From contig DASWKR010000035.1 in NCBI GenBank assembly GCA_036396535.1, positions 62,001-126,000 of the forward strand: a stretch of DNA of 64,000 bases, in the 5' to 3' direction. The stretch's first letter is position 1, and each line of letters starts with the position of its first letter. This document shows, in pieces, positions 34,519-43,746 of the stretch. The stretch comes from Acidimicrobiia bacterium (lineage in GTDB: Bacteria; Actinomycetota; Acidimicrobiia; Spongiisociales; UBA5794). A program made the position numbers and the translations under genes. Below the pieces are notes generated by a model. The model did not search any database. It was not told the origin of the DNA and was given only the letters and a program-made list of their open reading frames with translations.

Positions 34519-35046
34519 ATGCCGTGGCGCATGGCGGCGGCTGCGAGCCCTGCGGCGACTCGGGCGGCGGTCATCGCTTGGCGACTGTCGCTCGGGTGGC
34601 TGGCAGGCAGGTGGTTCACGCTCGTCGGCACGAGTACCGGTGAGAGCGTGCGGCGGAGCATCGTGCCGTTCGCGATGGCCGAGGGCACGCTGTACGTCGT
34701 TGCGCCGCCGGGCGCTCCCTGGCTCGGCGATGTCGCCAGGAGGCCGATCGCGCAGGCGCAGGCGCATCCTGGGCCGCTCGCCGTCCGGGCACGCCCGCTG
34801 CACCGCGACGAGGAGCCTCGCGTCGCCGAGCTGTTCCGCCGGGTTGCGCCCGACCTCGCAGCCACCGACCGCCGGCGGTGGCTGGCCCTTCAGCCGACGG
34901 GCGACCGGCCGCCGGACCCGGTGGTCTCAGACCTCATGTGGGTGTGGGGCGTCGCAGCCGCGGCGATGGCGGTGCGGTTTCTGTCGGGTAGCCCGCGAGG
35001 ATGTCAGCCCTCGCCTGCGAGACGTCGCTCTGCAATCGCCAGGTAG
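34519..35046 (+). CDS. Putative deazaflavin-dependent (DUF385-like) nitroreductase-family protein, divergent
   Basis: A 175-residue protein. The central part, TLVGTSTGESVRRSIVPFAM followed by GTLYVVAPPGAPWLGDVARRP and LAVRARPL, follows the DUF385 pattern (T-T-G-x-x-S-G-x-x-R, then VVAS-x-x-x-x-P-x-W). Those proteins bind F420H2 or quinones. Match is partial and the C-terminal ~40 residues look unlike the family and run 43 bases into the convergent methyltransferase gene. It starts 2 bases after the nhaA stop, so it is probably co-transcribed. Confidence 0.5.
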   Translation: MPWRMAAAASPAATRAAVIAWRLSLGWLAGRWFTLVGTSTGESVRRSIVPFAMAEGTLYVVAPPGAPWLGDVARRPIAQAQAHPGPLAVRARPLHRDEEPRVAELFRRVAPDLAATDRRRWLALQPTGDRPPDPVVSDLMWVWGVAAAAMAVRFLSGSPRGCQPSPARRRSAIAR

Positions 35047-35861
35047 TCCTCGCTGATGTCGTACCCGACGTAGTGCCTCTTGGCCTCGGCGGCGGCGATC
35101 GCAGTCGATCCCGCTCCCACGAAGGGATCGAGGACGAGGTCGCCCCTGAACGTGTACAACTCGATGAGGCGGCGCGGCAACTCGACCGGGAACGGCGCTG
35201 GGTGGCCGACGCGCCTGGCAGAGGCCGGGGCGATCTCCCAGATGGACGTCGTCGCCGCCAGGAACTCGGCCTTGTCGATCGAGTCCGTGCCGTCCTTGCG
35301 TCGCCTGAAGTCCTCCTTGCTCGCCACAAGCACGTACTCGTGCACGTCGCGCAACGTCGGGTTCTTGGCGGATTGCCACGATCCCCATGCGCACGAGCCA
35401 CCGGCGCTCTTGGACTTCTGCCAGATGATCTCGCCCCGCAGCAGGAATCCGATCTCGCCGAGCACGCCTGCGACGAGGTGATTCATCGGCAGGTACGGCT
35501 TGCGCCCCAGGTTGGCGACGTTCACCGCCACCCGGCCGCCGGCCTCCAACACCCGATACGTCTCCGTCAAGACGGTGCGGAGCAATCCCAAGTACTCGTC
35601 GAGCGACAGGTCGCCGTCGTAGTCCTTGCCGACGTTGTACGGCGGTGAGGTGACCATGAGGGCGACACACCCGTCAGGAAGCTGTTCCATCGTCTCACTC
35701 GACTGGCAGAAGAGCCTGTCGAGCACGCCCGGCGGCGGCTCGGTCACCACCTTCGTCGGTTTCGGTCCCCCGGCAGGTGCGGCCATGCGCCTGGCATAGA
35801 ACGCCGATGCGTCATGGCTCTCGCGCTTGCCCGCGCCGAAGGTCGCAGTGGTGGTCGCCAA
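35004..35861 (-). CDS. Orphan DNA methyltransferase (TSPPY type, beta-class order)
   Basis: A 285-residue amino-methyltransferase acting on adenine N6 or cytosine N4. The catalytic motif VTSPPYNVGKDYDG near residue 70 precedes the AdoMet-binding LVLDPFVGAGSTAIAAAEA near 248, an order typical of the beta class. Between lie a WQKSKSAGG segment and the target-recognition region. TTG 35861 is chosen because AGGAGG lies 8 bases upstream. Internal Met starts lack a site. No restriction endonuclease gene is adjacent, so it is probably an orphan enzyme with a regulatory or replication role. Its target site is unknown. Confidence 0.85.
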   Translation of the reverse strand: MATTTATFGAGKRESHDASAFYARRMAAPAGGPKPTKVVTEPPPGVLDRLFCQSSETMEQLPDGCVALMVTSPPYNVGKDYDGDLSLDEYLGLLRTVLTETYRVLEAGGRVAVNVANLGRKPYLPMNHLVAGVLGEIGFLLRGEIIWQKSKSAGGSCAWGSWQSAKNPTLRDVHEYVLVASKEDFRRRKDGTDSIDKAEFLAATTSIWEIAPASARRVGHPAPFPVELPRRLIELYTFRGDLVLDPFVGAGSTAIAAAEAKRHYVGYDISEDYLAIAERRLAGEG

Positions 35862-35927
35862 GGGGGAAGCCTCCTGGCGGAAACCGTAGCAGTCGGCGAT
35901 TCGGCCCCCAGGCAATCGAGGCTCCGG

Positions 35928-36410
35928 CTACTCCCAGAGCGCCTGTCCCGGCTCGGGCTGGCGGTGCAGCTCGTAGATGTTGGCTAACGCCTCCAAATCG
36001 TCCCGGGTACGCACCAGCGCCAGCGCCCGGTAGTAGCTCCCGCCCTCGAACGCATCGAGCCTCGCCCAGTGGTCCGGCAACGCCGGCGACGAGAGCACCT
36101 GGACCTCGACGGGACGCCCGCTCTCCGTGAGCACGATTCCCGGGTACTCGTTCCCGTCGACCCACGGCAGCCGGTAGACGACGCCCCGCACCGCGGCAAC
36201 GTGCCACGTCCCGGCGATGTCGGCAACTGCGTGGTGATTCACCTCGCCCGGCGCCAGCGAGCCGTAGACCGCCAGGTGGTGTGAGGCACCGAAGCGCTCC
36301 TCCACGAGGCGCTCCCGGGCGATGGCGGCGTCGTCGGGCCGGCCGCCCCGGCGGCGCCTCAGGTTGATCTCCCGGAGGACGTCAGCCAGCCGTTCGATCG
36401 GCGCGGCCAC
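35928..36410 (-). CDS. Gamma-glutamylcyclotransferase (AIG2/GGCT-like) family protein
   Basis: A 160-residue protein. The family's substrate loop is HHLAVYGSLAPGEVNHH near residue 45, and the catalytic Glu is in RLDAFEGGSYYRA near 120. Such enzymes release 5-oxoproline from gamma-glutamyl amines or peptides. The N-terminal ~40 residues (helical, Arg-rich) are an addition to the minimal fold. The GTG start directly follows the pheA stop with no gap, so the two are co-translated. Confidence 0.75.
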   Translation of the reverse strand: MAAPIERLADVLREINLRRRRGGRPDDAAIARERLVEERFGASHHLAVYGSLAPGEVNHHAVADIAGTWHVAAVRGVVYRLPWVDGNEYPGIVLTESGRPVEVQVLSSPALPDHWARLDAFEGGSYYRALALVRTRDDLEALANIYELHRQPEPGQALWE

Positions 36411-37241
36411 TCAGGAGGGGTTGCGAGCGGCTCGGTAGCTGCCGAGCACCCGCAGCTTCGCCAGCGTCGCCGGCGGTGGATCGACGACGGCGGCGAGCCC
36501 TGCCGGGCCCGGCTCGTGCTCGAGATCGACGAAGAACCGATAACGCCACGCCTCGTCACTCGGGCGCGACTCGATCCTCGTGAGGTTGGCGCCCCGCAGC
36601 CCGAGCTCGGTGAGTGCCAGGGCGAGCGCACCGGGGGTATGCCCCGTCATGAACAGGACGGTCGACTTGTCGTCGTCGGGGTCGATCTGCGGTTCGCCGG
36701 GAGCCAGCACGACGAACCTCGTCGTGTTGTGGTCGCGATCGAGGAAGTTCTCGGCAAGCACCACCAGGCCGTGCGGCCCGGCCGACTCGGGGGGTGCGAG
36801 GGCGGCGACGGTCGGGTCGCCCATGGCGGCGACCTCCCGGACCGCCCCTGCGGTGTCTGCCGTCGGGACCTCGTCGACGCCGAGCTCCAAGAGGCGTGCT
36901 TCGGCTTGGGCGAGGGCTTGGACGTGCGATCGAACCGATTTGATCTGATCGACGGTCGCTCCTGGGACTCCGAGCAGGGCGTGACGCACCTCCACGAGGT
37001 GCTCGGCGACGATCGAGATCGGCCCATGGCCGGGGCTGCCCGGGAGACGGTCGAGCACCGCGAGCACGCTCCCGGTCGTAGAGTTCTCGACGGGCAAGAC
37101 GAGCCGCTCGACGTCGCCGGACTCGAGCGCCGCGAAGCAGGCCACGAACGTCGGCAGCGCCACCGGTTCGCCTTCGGGGAACGTCTCGGTCGTCGCCCGA
37201 AAGCTGTATGAGTGTGGCTCACCCTGGTAACCGATCCGCAT
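36411..37241 (-). CDS. pheA: Prephenate dehydratase
   Basis: A 276-residue protein that makes phenylpyruvate from prephenate, the last committed step to phenylalanine. It has MRIGYQGEPHSYS at the start, LPVENSTTGSV near residue 48, the catalytic TRF motif in HNTTRFVVLAPGE near 172, and an ACT regulatory domain with GALALALTELGLRGANLTRI and ESRPSDEAWRYRFFVDL near 225. It is monofunctional, without a chorismate mutase domain. Feedback inhibition by phenylalanine through the ACT domain is expected. Confidence 0.93.
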   Translation of the reverse strand: MRIGYQGEPHSYSFRATTETFPEGEPVALPTFVACFAALESGDVERLVLPVENSTTGSVLAVLDRLPGSPGHGPISIVAEHLVEVRHALLGVPGATVDQIKSVRSHVQALAQAEARLLELGVDEVPTADTAGAVREVAAMGDPTVAALAPPESAGPHGLVVLAENFLDRDHNTTRFVVLAPGEPQIDPDDDKSTVLFMTGHTPGALALALTELGLRGANLTRIESRPSDEAWRYRFFVDLEHEPGPAGLAAVVDPPPATLAKLRVLGSYRAARNPS

Positions 37242-37265
37242 GACCAGCCAGGGTAGACGTGAGGG

Positions 37266-37841
37266 TCACTCGCCCGAATGTGGCGGGCGGCGACGGAAGC
37301 CATCCACGGCGGAGCCGGCGTTTCGCCTGCGGGTGCTCAGCCACGCCGCCGTAGCAATGACGGCCGCGGCGGCCGCACCGAGCGCCGGCGCCAGGGGGAA
37401 GGCGCCGTCAGGAGCCGGCTCGGACTCGGCGGTGGAGACGGGGCGTGCATCGGCCGGCCTCAACGACTCGATCTCCGACGTCATGACCTGGGTGGCGGTG
37501 CACGCGTTGTCCTCGAACGGCGGGGCGGTGTTGGCCGGCACGAACAGGTAGCGCCGCCTGAGCAGGAACGTCCGGTCGACCGACGTGAAGACACCTGGCT
37601 GGTCGTCGGCCGCCCCACGCACGACGACGACTCTGTCCAGGTCAGGACCTGCCCAGATCTCTTCCGGCTGCACGACCGCATGGCGCTCGTCGCCATCGAA
37701 CCCGACGACGGTACCGACGAAGACCACAGGCGCGGAAGCGATCACCTCGCCGAGTGGAGGGGGGAGCACGCAGGAGGCGCCCGCCGGGCCGGCGGTGACG
37801 ATCAGGCAGGCGAGTGCTGCTCCGGCGACCAGGGACTTCAC
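37266..37841 (-). CDS. Exported, membrane-anchored hypothetical protein with TIMP/NTR-like N-domain
   Basis: A 191-residue protein. Signal peptide in residues 1-~24 (LVAGAALACLIVTAGPAGAS), followed by CVLPPPLGEVIASAPVVFVG, a beta-barrel pattern with EEIWAGPD, SVDRTFLLRRRYLFVPA, and CTATQ. This is seen in many actinobacterial proteins that resemble netrin/TIMP-like domains. A C-terminal helix (LAPALGAAAAAVIATAAWL) and basic tail anchor it. GTG 37841 is chosen for the signal peptide. Function unknown. The orientation is outside the membrane with the tail inside. Confidence 0.7.
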   Translation of the reverse strand: MKSLVAGAALACLIVTAGPAGASCVLPPPLGEVIASAPVVFVGTVVGFDGDERHAVVQPEEIWAGPDLDRVVVVRGAADDQPGVFTSVDRTFLLRRRYLFVPANTAPPFEDNACTATQVMTSEIESLRPADARPVSTAESEPAPDGAFPLAPALGAAAAAVIATAAWLSTRRRNAGSAVDGFRRRPPHSGE

Positions 37842-37939
37842 GCAGGTGGGACGCCCATCGGGCGGTCGAGGTTCCGGCACGTCACCCTTTCCGCCGAGCT
37901 GTTCGTCTGTCCGACCAAGACGCAAGAACGGAGAGAGCC

Positions 37940-38512
37940 ATGTCGACCTCGCAAACGGGCAGCACATTCTCGAGGATCTCCGCCGTCGCGTGGACGGTCG
38001 TCCCGATCACGTGGATGACGGCGGCGGTGCTCGAGCGCGGGCGCGACTGGGAAGGTCTCCCATCGGCCGTATGGGGCATCGGGTGGTTGGCGCTCGTCGT
38101 CGCTGGGGCGGCGACCGTCATGGCCGTCGTCCGGACCCGGGACAGGACGGACCGCAGAGGCCTCAGGCGGGGCGGTATCGCCGCCATGGGCGCCGGCCTC
38201 GCCGTCTCGGCGATCGCACCATGGGCGATCCCGGTGTGGAGCGCTCTCTACGGTGTGGCGATGCTCCTCGTGGCGGCGTCGGGCCGCGGTGGGGCTGCGG
38301 CCCGGCTGACCGGGTTCGCCTTCCTGGCTGCGGTCGGATCCCTCATCGTTCTCACCGCGCTGCGGGTCGGCACACCAGACAGCTTCGGAAACCGCCCGGT
38401 GGCGTGGACCGTGGCGACGATCATCGCCACCGTCGGCGCCGCCGGCGGGATGGTGGTGTGGCCGAGCGGTGCGCCTTCGAGCGTCGAAACCCGCTCCGCC
38501 GCCGTGGCCTGA
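37940..38512 (+). CDS. Small multi-pass membrane protein, unknown function
   Basis: A 190-residue protein with five or six predicted membrane helices, for example ISAVAWTVVPITWMTAAVL, WLALVVAGAATVMAVV, and ALYGVAMLLVAAS. A basic loop (RTRDRTDRRGLRRG) near residue 70 faces the cytoplasm. No family recognised. The ATG at 37940 has a GGAGAGAG ribosome site. The gene is divergent from the NTR-like gene, so the two may share a promoter region of 98 bases. Confidence 0.65.
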   Translation: MSTSQTGSTFSRISAVAWTVVPITWMTAAVLERGRDWEGLPSAVWGIGWLALVVAGAATVMAVVRTRDRTDRRGLRRGGIAAMGAGLAVSAIAPWAIPVWSALYGVAMLLVAASGRGGAAARLTGFAFLAAVGSLIVLTALRVGTPDSFGNRPVAWTVATIIATVGAAGGMVVWPSGAPSSVETRSAAVA

Positions 38513-38571
38513 ACCGGCGAGCCAGCCCGATCCCGTTAGCCTTGGCGGCTCTCCAACCGATGTAGGGCGGG

Positions 38572-40044
38572 ATGGGCCACGACACACGAACCTGTGAGCA
38601 CTGCGTCGCGGCGCGGCGCGCCGAGACGGCGCCCGATCGTCCCCCGGCGTGGGTATCCGAGGCGGTCTTCTATCAGATCCTCCCCGACCGGTTCGCCATG
38701 TCGGACGAGGTCCCCAAGCCGGGACCTCTGCACCCGTGGGACGAACCGCCGACGTTTCACTCCTACGCGGGCGGCGATCTCGTCGGGATCATCGAGCACC
38801 TCGACCACCTCGAGCGACTCGGAGTCAATGCGATCTACCTCAACCCGATCTTCAAGTCGGCCTCGCCGCACCGCTACCACACTCACGACTACTACGCGGT
38901 GGACACGATGCTCGGGGGCGCAGCAGCACTCGGCGACCTCCTCGGCCGGTGCCACTCCCGAGGCGTCCGCGTCATCCTCGACGGCGTCTTCAATCACGCC
39001 AGCCGCGGCTTTCTCCAGTTCAACGACATCGCCGAGAACGGGCGCAGCTCGCCGTACTGGGATTGGTTCCACGTCCACGACTGGCCGCTCCTCCCGTACG
39101 ACGAGTCGCGACCCCCGGTCTACGAGGCCTGGTGGGGAATGAAGGCGCTGCCGAAGTTCAACACCGAGAACCCCCTGGTCCGCGAGTACCTGATGGCGGT
39201 GGCGGAGCACTGGACGGGTGTCGGGATCGACGGCTGGCGCCTCGACGTGCCGGAAGAGATCAAGACGGAGGGGTTCTGGGAGGAGTTCCGGGCAAGGGTG
39301 CGTGCCGTCAACCCCGACGCCTACATCGTCGGCGAGGTGTGGAGCCCGGGGTCGCCGCTGTGCACAGACGGGAGGCGACTCGACGGCGCCATGAACTATG
39401 CGCTCGGCAGCGCCATCATCTCGTTCACGGCCGGGGAGCGAATCGACCCGGCGCTGCGCATCGGCAACCCGTGGTACGACCTCTCGCCGAGCGACGCCGC
39501 CGGGTACGCCTCGCGTGTCGAAGCCATCCTCGGCAGCTATCCCGGCCACGTGAACCTCGCCAACCTCAACGTGCTCGACTCGCACGACACCGCCCGCATC
39601 CTCAGCGTGGCAGGCGGCGACAAGGACACGGTGCTGCTGGCGGCGTTGCTCCAGCTGACCCATCCGGGGGCGCCGTGCATCTACTACGGCACCGAGGTCG
39701 GGCTGCCGGGAGGCCTCGACCCGGACAGCCGGAGGACGTTCCCGTGGGACGAGGCTCGATGGGATCACGATCTGTTGGACGCCTACCGCGACCTCGTTGC
39801 TCTCAGGGCTTCGACGGGTGCGCTGCGGTCCGCCCGATACTCGACGGTCTACGCCGACGGACAGGTGCATGTGAGCCTGCGCGGCGACGGCCCCGAAGCC
39901 GTATACGTGCTGGTGAACGCGGGAACCGAGACGGTGGCCGTCCCCCTCGAGGCGGCCGGCACCCTCCTGTGGGGGGAAGCCGTCGTCCAAGGCGGGACGA
40001 TCAAGCTGGCGCCGCGTCGCGGGGCGGTCCTCTCCTCGTCGTAG
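38572..40044 (+). CDS. GH13 alpha-amylase-family glycosidase (neopullulanase/maltodextrinase-like)
   Basis: A 490-residue cytoplasmic enzyme. It contains VFYQILPDRFAMSDEV near residue 33, the catalytic nucleophile in GIDGWRLDVPEEI near 225, the acid/base in YIVGEVWSP near 257 and the third Asp in NVLDSHDTARIL near 340. DPDSRRTFPWDEARWD near 385 is typical of maltodextrin-hydrolysing GH13. No signal peptide. It begins with a CEHCVAARR segment whose CxxC pair could bind metal, not a normal part of the family. It likely degrades maltodextrins or glycogen fragments. Confidence 0.88.
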   Translation: MGHDTRTCEHCVAARRAETAPDRPPAWVSEAVFYQILPDRFAMSDEVPKPGPLHPWDEPPTFHSYAGGDLVGIIEHLDHLERLGVNAIYLNPIFKSASPHRYHTHDYYAVDTMLGGAAALGDLLGRCHSRGVRVILDGVFNHASRGFLQFNDIAENGRSSPYWDWFHVHDWPLLPYDESRPPVYEAWWGMKALPKFNTENPLVREYLMAVAEHWTGVGIDGWRLDVPEEIKTEGFWEEFRARVRAVNPDAYIVGEVWSPGSPLCTDGRRLDGAMNYALGSAIISFTAGERIDPALRIGNPWYDLSPSDAAGYASRVEAILGSYPGHVNLANLNVLDSHDTARILSVAGGDKDTVLLAALLQLTHPGAPCIYYGTEVGLPGGLDPDSRRTFPWDEARWDHDLLDAYRDLVALRASTGALRSARYSTVYADGQVHVSLRGDGPEAVYVLVNAGTETVAVPLEAAGTLLWGEAVVQGGTIKLAPRRGAVLSSS

Positions 40045-40082
40045 GCGAGGCCGTGTCGCGATTCGATCGGACCGGACGTACC

Positions 40083-43000
40083 ATGAGCGGGATGGCAGCA
40101 GGGGCTCCCACCTCCGAGTTCGACGCGCCGATCGCGAGCGAGGCGTTCGGGGGAAACACCTGGCTCGTCGACCAGATGTACCGGCAGTATCTCGACGCCC
40201 CGAACTCGGTGAGCGCGGCCTGGCAGGACTTCTTCTCGGACTACCGGCCTGGCGCGACGGTCTCGCCGCCGGTTCCGCAGAGGGAGACGGCGGTCCCGCT
40301 CGGTGAAGGCAACGGCGGCTCGACGACCACCGAGGCGCCGTCGCCTGTTCCTGTGGCGCCATCACATGCTCCCGAGGCGCCGCCGCTTCCCGACTTCGCG
40401 GTCCCGACCGAGCTCAAAGGGGCGCCGGCGACGATCGCACGGCGCATGGAGGAGTCGCGAGACATCCCGACTGCCACGTCGGTTCGGACGTTCCCGGCCA
40501 AGCTGCTCGAGGTCAACCGACGCATCATCAACAACCAGCTCGCCCGGCTGGCCGATGGCGGCAAGGTGTCATTCACCCACGTGATCGGGTGGGCGGTGGT
40601 GCGCGCCCTGCGGGAGCACCCCGACATGAATGCCGCCTACCGGCTGATGGACGGCAAGCCGCACCGCATCCAATACGAGCACATCAACCTCGGTCTGGCG
40701 ATGGACATGGAGCGCAAGGACGGTGGGCGAACCTTGCTCGTGCCGAACATCAAGTCAGTCGACACGATGGACTTCAAGAGCTACTGGGAGGCGTACGAGG
40801 ACGTCGTCCGCCGCGCCAGGTCGGGCGACATCACCCCGGACGACTTCGCCGGCACGACGGCAACACTGACGAACCCGGGCACCGTCGGCACCGTGCAGTC
40901 CGTCCCGCGGCTCATGACCGACCAAGGCGTGATCGTCGGGGTCGGCGCCATCGGCTTCCCGCCGGAGTACGAAGGGTCCGACCCCCAGACGATCGCCATG
41001 GCGGGCATCGGTCGGACTCTCACGATGACGTCGACGTATGACCACCGCATCATCCAGGGTGCCGAGAGCGGCACGTTCCTGGCCAGGGTGCACGAACTAC
41101 TGGTTGGTGCCGACGACTTCTACGACGAGATCTTCCAGTCGATGGCGATCCCCTACGTCGCGGCGAGATGGGCCGTCGACTCCAATCCCCCTCCGGGGAG
41201 CCGACCGTGGGCGGAGAAGCAGGCCCGGGTGTTCCAACTCGTGAACATGTACCGCGTTCGCGGTCACCTCATCGCCGACCTGGACCCGCTGCGCCAGACC
41301 CCTCCCAAGATCCATCCCGAGCTCGATCCCCTCACCTATGGCCTCACCCTGTGGGACCTCGACCGGGAGTTCGCCACCGCAGGGTTGGCAGGCAAGGAAC
41401 GGATGAAGCTGGGCCAGATCCTCGGCGTCGTGCGCGATGCCTACTGCCGCTCGGTCGGCATCGAGTACATGCACATCCAGGAGCCCGATCAGAAGCTGTG
41501 GATCCAACAGCACGTCGAGGACACCCCCGCCGAGCTCGAGCCGGAGGAGAAGCGCAGGATCCTCCAGAAGCTCAACGAGGCGGAAGCGTTCGAGCGTTAC
41601 CTGCACACGAAGTTCCTGGGCGCCAAGCGGTTCTCGCTGGAGGGCTCCGAGTCACTCATCCCGCTGCTCGACGCCATCCTCACCGCATCCGCCGAATCCG
41701 GGATGCAAGAGGTGGCGATCGGAATGGCCCACCGCGGTCGCCTCAACGTGCTCGCCAACATCATCGGAAAGAGCCTGGTGTCGATCTTCAGGGAGTTCAC
41801 CAAGTCGGACGACGCAGCAGCCGACCCGACTTTCTCGGGTGACGTCAAGTACCACCTCGGCGCCGAAGGCATCCACCGAACGCCCGACGGCGCCCAGATC
41901 GACGTGCGCGTCGTCGCCAACCCGAGCCACCTCGAGGCCGTCGACCCGGTCCTCGAGGGGTTCGTGCGAGCCCGGCAGGATGCCCTCGGCTCCGGCGCCG
42001 ACGACCTCGTGCTTCCCCTCCTACTCCACGGCGACGCCGCCTTCTCCGGCCAGGGCGTGGTGGCCGAGACCCTCAACCTCTCTCAGCTCGGGGGCTACTA
42101 CACGGGTGGAACGGTCCACATCGTCATCAACAACCAGGTCGGGTTCACGACGTCGAGCCTCGACGCCCGCTCGAGCTTCTATGCGACCGACATCGCCAAG
42201 GCGGTCCAGGCGCCGATCTTCCACGTCAACGGGGACGACCCCGAGGCAGTGGTGCGTGTCGCCCGGATCGCCTTTCAGTTCAGGCAGGCGTTCCACAAGG
42301 ACGTGGTCATCGACTTGGTGTGTTACCGGCGCCATGGCCACAACGAGGGAGACGAGCCGACGTACACCCAGCCCCGCATGTACAAGCTCATCGAGAACCG
42401 CATGTCGGCGCGCAAGGTGTACCTCGACCGCCTCGTGCGCAACGGCGAGTTGACGATCGCCGAGGGGGAGGCGGTCCTCGACAACTTCAGGCGGCTCCTC
42501 GACACCGCCCTCGATGCGACGAAGCAGGCCCCGATCCGAGAGGCCGTCCGGCAAGAGCCCCACCCTTCCGGGTTCCCGGACACGAGGATCCCCGCCGATG
42601 TCGTCGAGCGCATCCAGAGGAGACTGCGTGCGCTTCCCGACGGCTTCACCGTGCACCCGAAGCTGGCGCGGCAGCTCCAACAGAGACACGAGCTGGCGGC
42701 TGCCGGCTACGCCGACTGGGCCTTGGGCGAGGCCATCGCTTTCGGGTCACTCGCCATCGAGGGTCACTCCGTTCGCCTGGCGGGTGAGGACTCCCAGCGT
42801 GGCACGTTCAGCCACAGGCACGCCGTCCTCGTCGACTACGAGACCGAGGAGGAGTACACACCGCTGGCGAACATCGACCCGAACCAGGGGACGATCAGGA
42901 TCTACGACAGCCTGCTCTCCGAGTTCGCCGCGGTCGGGTTCGAGTATGGGTACTCCGTCGGCGCCCCCGAAGCGCTCGTCATGTGGGAGGCGCAGTTCGG

Positions 43001-43721
43001 CGACTTCGTGAACGGCGCCCAAGTCGTCATCGACCAGTTCCTCGTGTCGGGAGCCGACAAGTGGCACCAGAGCTCGACGCTCGTGCTCCTGCTGCCACAC
43101 GGGTTCGAGGGCCAGGGACCGGAGCACTCATCGGCACGCGTGGAGCGGTTCCTCCAGAACGCCGCCGAGGACAACATCAGGGTGGCGGTGCCCTCGACCC
43201 CGGCGCAGCTCTTCCACATGCTGCGAAGCCAGGTTCACCACGAGTCGAAGGCCCCGCTCATCGTCATCGCCCCGAAGTCGCTGCTGCGGACGAAGGAGAC
43301 CTACAGCCCGCTCGCCGACTTCAGCGAGAAACCGTTCCAGCCGGTCATCCCGGACGACCAGGTCGCCGCAGGCGCCAAGCGGGTGATCCTGTGCTCCGGC
43401 AAGGTGTACTACGACCTGGTGCGGTATCGGGCCGAGCACGCCGTCGACGACGTCGCCGTGATGCGCGTCGAGATGCTCTACCCGTTCCCCGCTCAGGCGA
43501 TCCTCGACGCCCTCAAGCCGCACGACGGGGCCGAGCTCGTCTGGGTGCAGGAGGAGCCGGCCAACATGGGCGCCTGGCGCTTCATGTCGCGCAACCTCTT
43601 CGTGAACGCCGCCCTGCCGTCCCGCGGCATCTATCGCAAGGAGAGCGCCAGCCCGGCGACCGGAAGCGCCGCCACCCACGCCAAGGAGCAACAAGCCCTG
43701 ATAGAGCTGGCCTTTCAGTAG
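40083..43721 (+). CDS. kgd: Multifunctional 2-oxoglutarate decarboxylase/dehydrogenase (KGD)
   Basis: A 1212-residue enzyme, close to mycobacterial KGD (~1230). It has an N-terminal peptide WLVDQMYRQYLDAPNSVSAA, a flexible linker to residue ~105, then an E2-like acyltransferase domain with THVIGWAVVRAL near 163 and the catalytic TYDHRIIQGAESG near 318. The thiamine-diphosphate E1 domain follows, with IGMAHRGRLNVLANIIG near 548, HGDAAFSGQGVV near 650, and GGTVHIVINNQVGFTTS. No lipoyl domain. It replaces separate SucA/SucB in the TCA cycle. A TACCAT box 7 bases before ATG 40092 suggests that codon 4 may be the true leaderless start. Confidence 0.95.
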   Translation: MSGMAAGAPTSEFDAPIASEAFGGNTWLVDQMYRQYLDAPNSVSAAWQDFFSDYRPGATVSPPVPQRETAVPLGEGNGGSTTTEAPSPVPVAPSHAPEAPPLPDFAVPTELKGAPATIARRMEESRDIPTATSVRTFPAKLLEVNRRIINNQLARLADGGKVSFTHVIGWAVVRALREHPDMNAAYRLMDGKPHRIQYEHINLGLAMDMERKDGGRTLLVPNIKSVDTMDFKSYWEAYEDVVRRARSGDITPDDFAGTTATLTNPGTVGTVQSVPRLMTDQGVIVGVGAIGFPPEYEGSDPQTIAMAGIGRTLTMTSTYDHRIIQGAESGTFLARVHELLVGADDFYDEIFQSMAIPYVAARWAVDSNPPPGSRPWAEKQARVFQLVNMYRVRGHLIADLDPLRQTPPKIHPELDPLTYGLTLWDLDREFATAGLAGKERMKLGQILGVVRDAYCRSVGIEYMHIQEPDQKLWIQQHVEDTPAELEPEEKRRILQKLNEAEAFERYLHTKFLGAKRFSLEGSESLIPLLDAILTASAESGMQEVAIGMAHRGRLNVLANIIGKSLVSIFREFTKSDDAAADPTFSGDVKYHLGAEGIHRTPDGAQIDVRVVANPSHLEAVDPVLEGFVRARQDALGSGADDLVLPLLLHGDAAFSGQGVVAETLNLSQLGGYYTGGTVHIVINNQVGFTTSSLDARSSFYATDIAKAVQAPIFHVNGDDPEAVVRVARIAFQFRQAFHKDVVIDLVCYRRHGHNEGDEPTYTQPRMYKLIENRMSARKVYLDRLVRNGELTIAEGEAVLDNFRRLLDTALDATKQAPIREAVRQEPHPSGFPDTRIPADVVERIQRRLRALPDGFTVHPKLARQLQQRHELAAAGYADWALGEAIAFGSLAIEGHSVRLAGEDSQRGTFSHRHAVLVDYETEEEYTPLANIDPNQGTIRIYDSLLSEFAAVGFEYGYSVGAPEALVMWEAQFGDFVNGAQVVIDQFLVSGADKWHQSSTLVLLLPHGFEGQGPEHSSARVERFLQNAAEDNIRVAVPSTPAQLFHMLRSQVHHESKAPLIVIAPKSLLRTKETYSPLADFSEKPFQPVIPDDQVAAGAKRVILCSGKVYYDLVRYRAEHAVDDVAVMRVEMLYPFPAQAILDALKPHDGAELVWVQEEPANMGAWRFMSRNLFVNAALPSRGIYRKESASPATGSAATHAKEQQALIELAFQ

Positions 43722-43746
43722 CAGGGGAATCAGTGGCGCGGGGCCG

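Noticed and set aside
38536-40365. 609-codon minus-strand open frame opposite the GH13 gene
   Set aside because: It contains no family signature and mirrors the GH13 codons, whose catalytic motifs are complete.
41437-42453. 338-codon plus-strand open frame inside kgd
   Set aside because: Ser/Arg-rich shadow of the E1 domain in another frame; kgd is intact across it.
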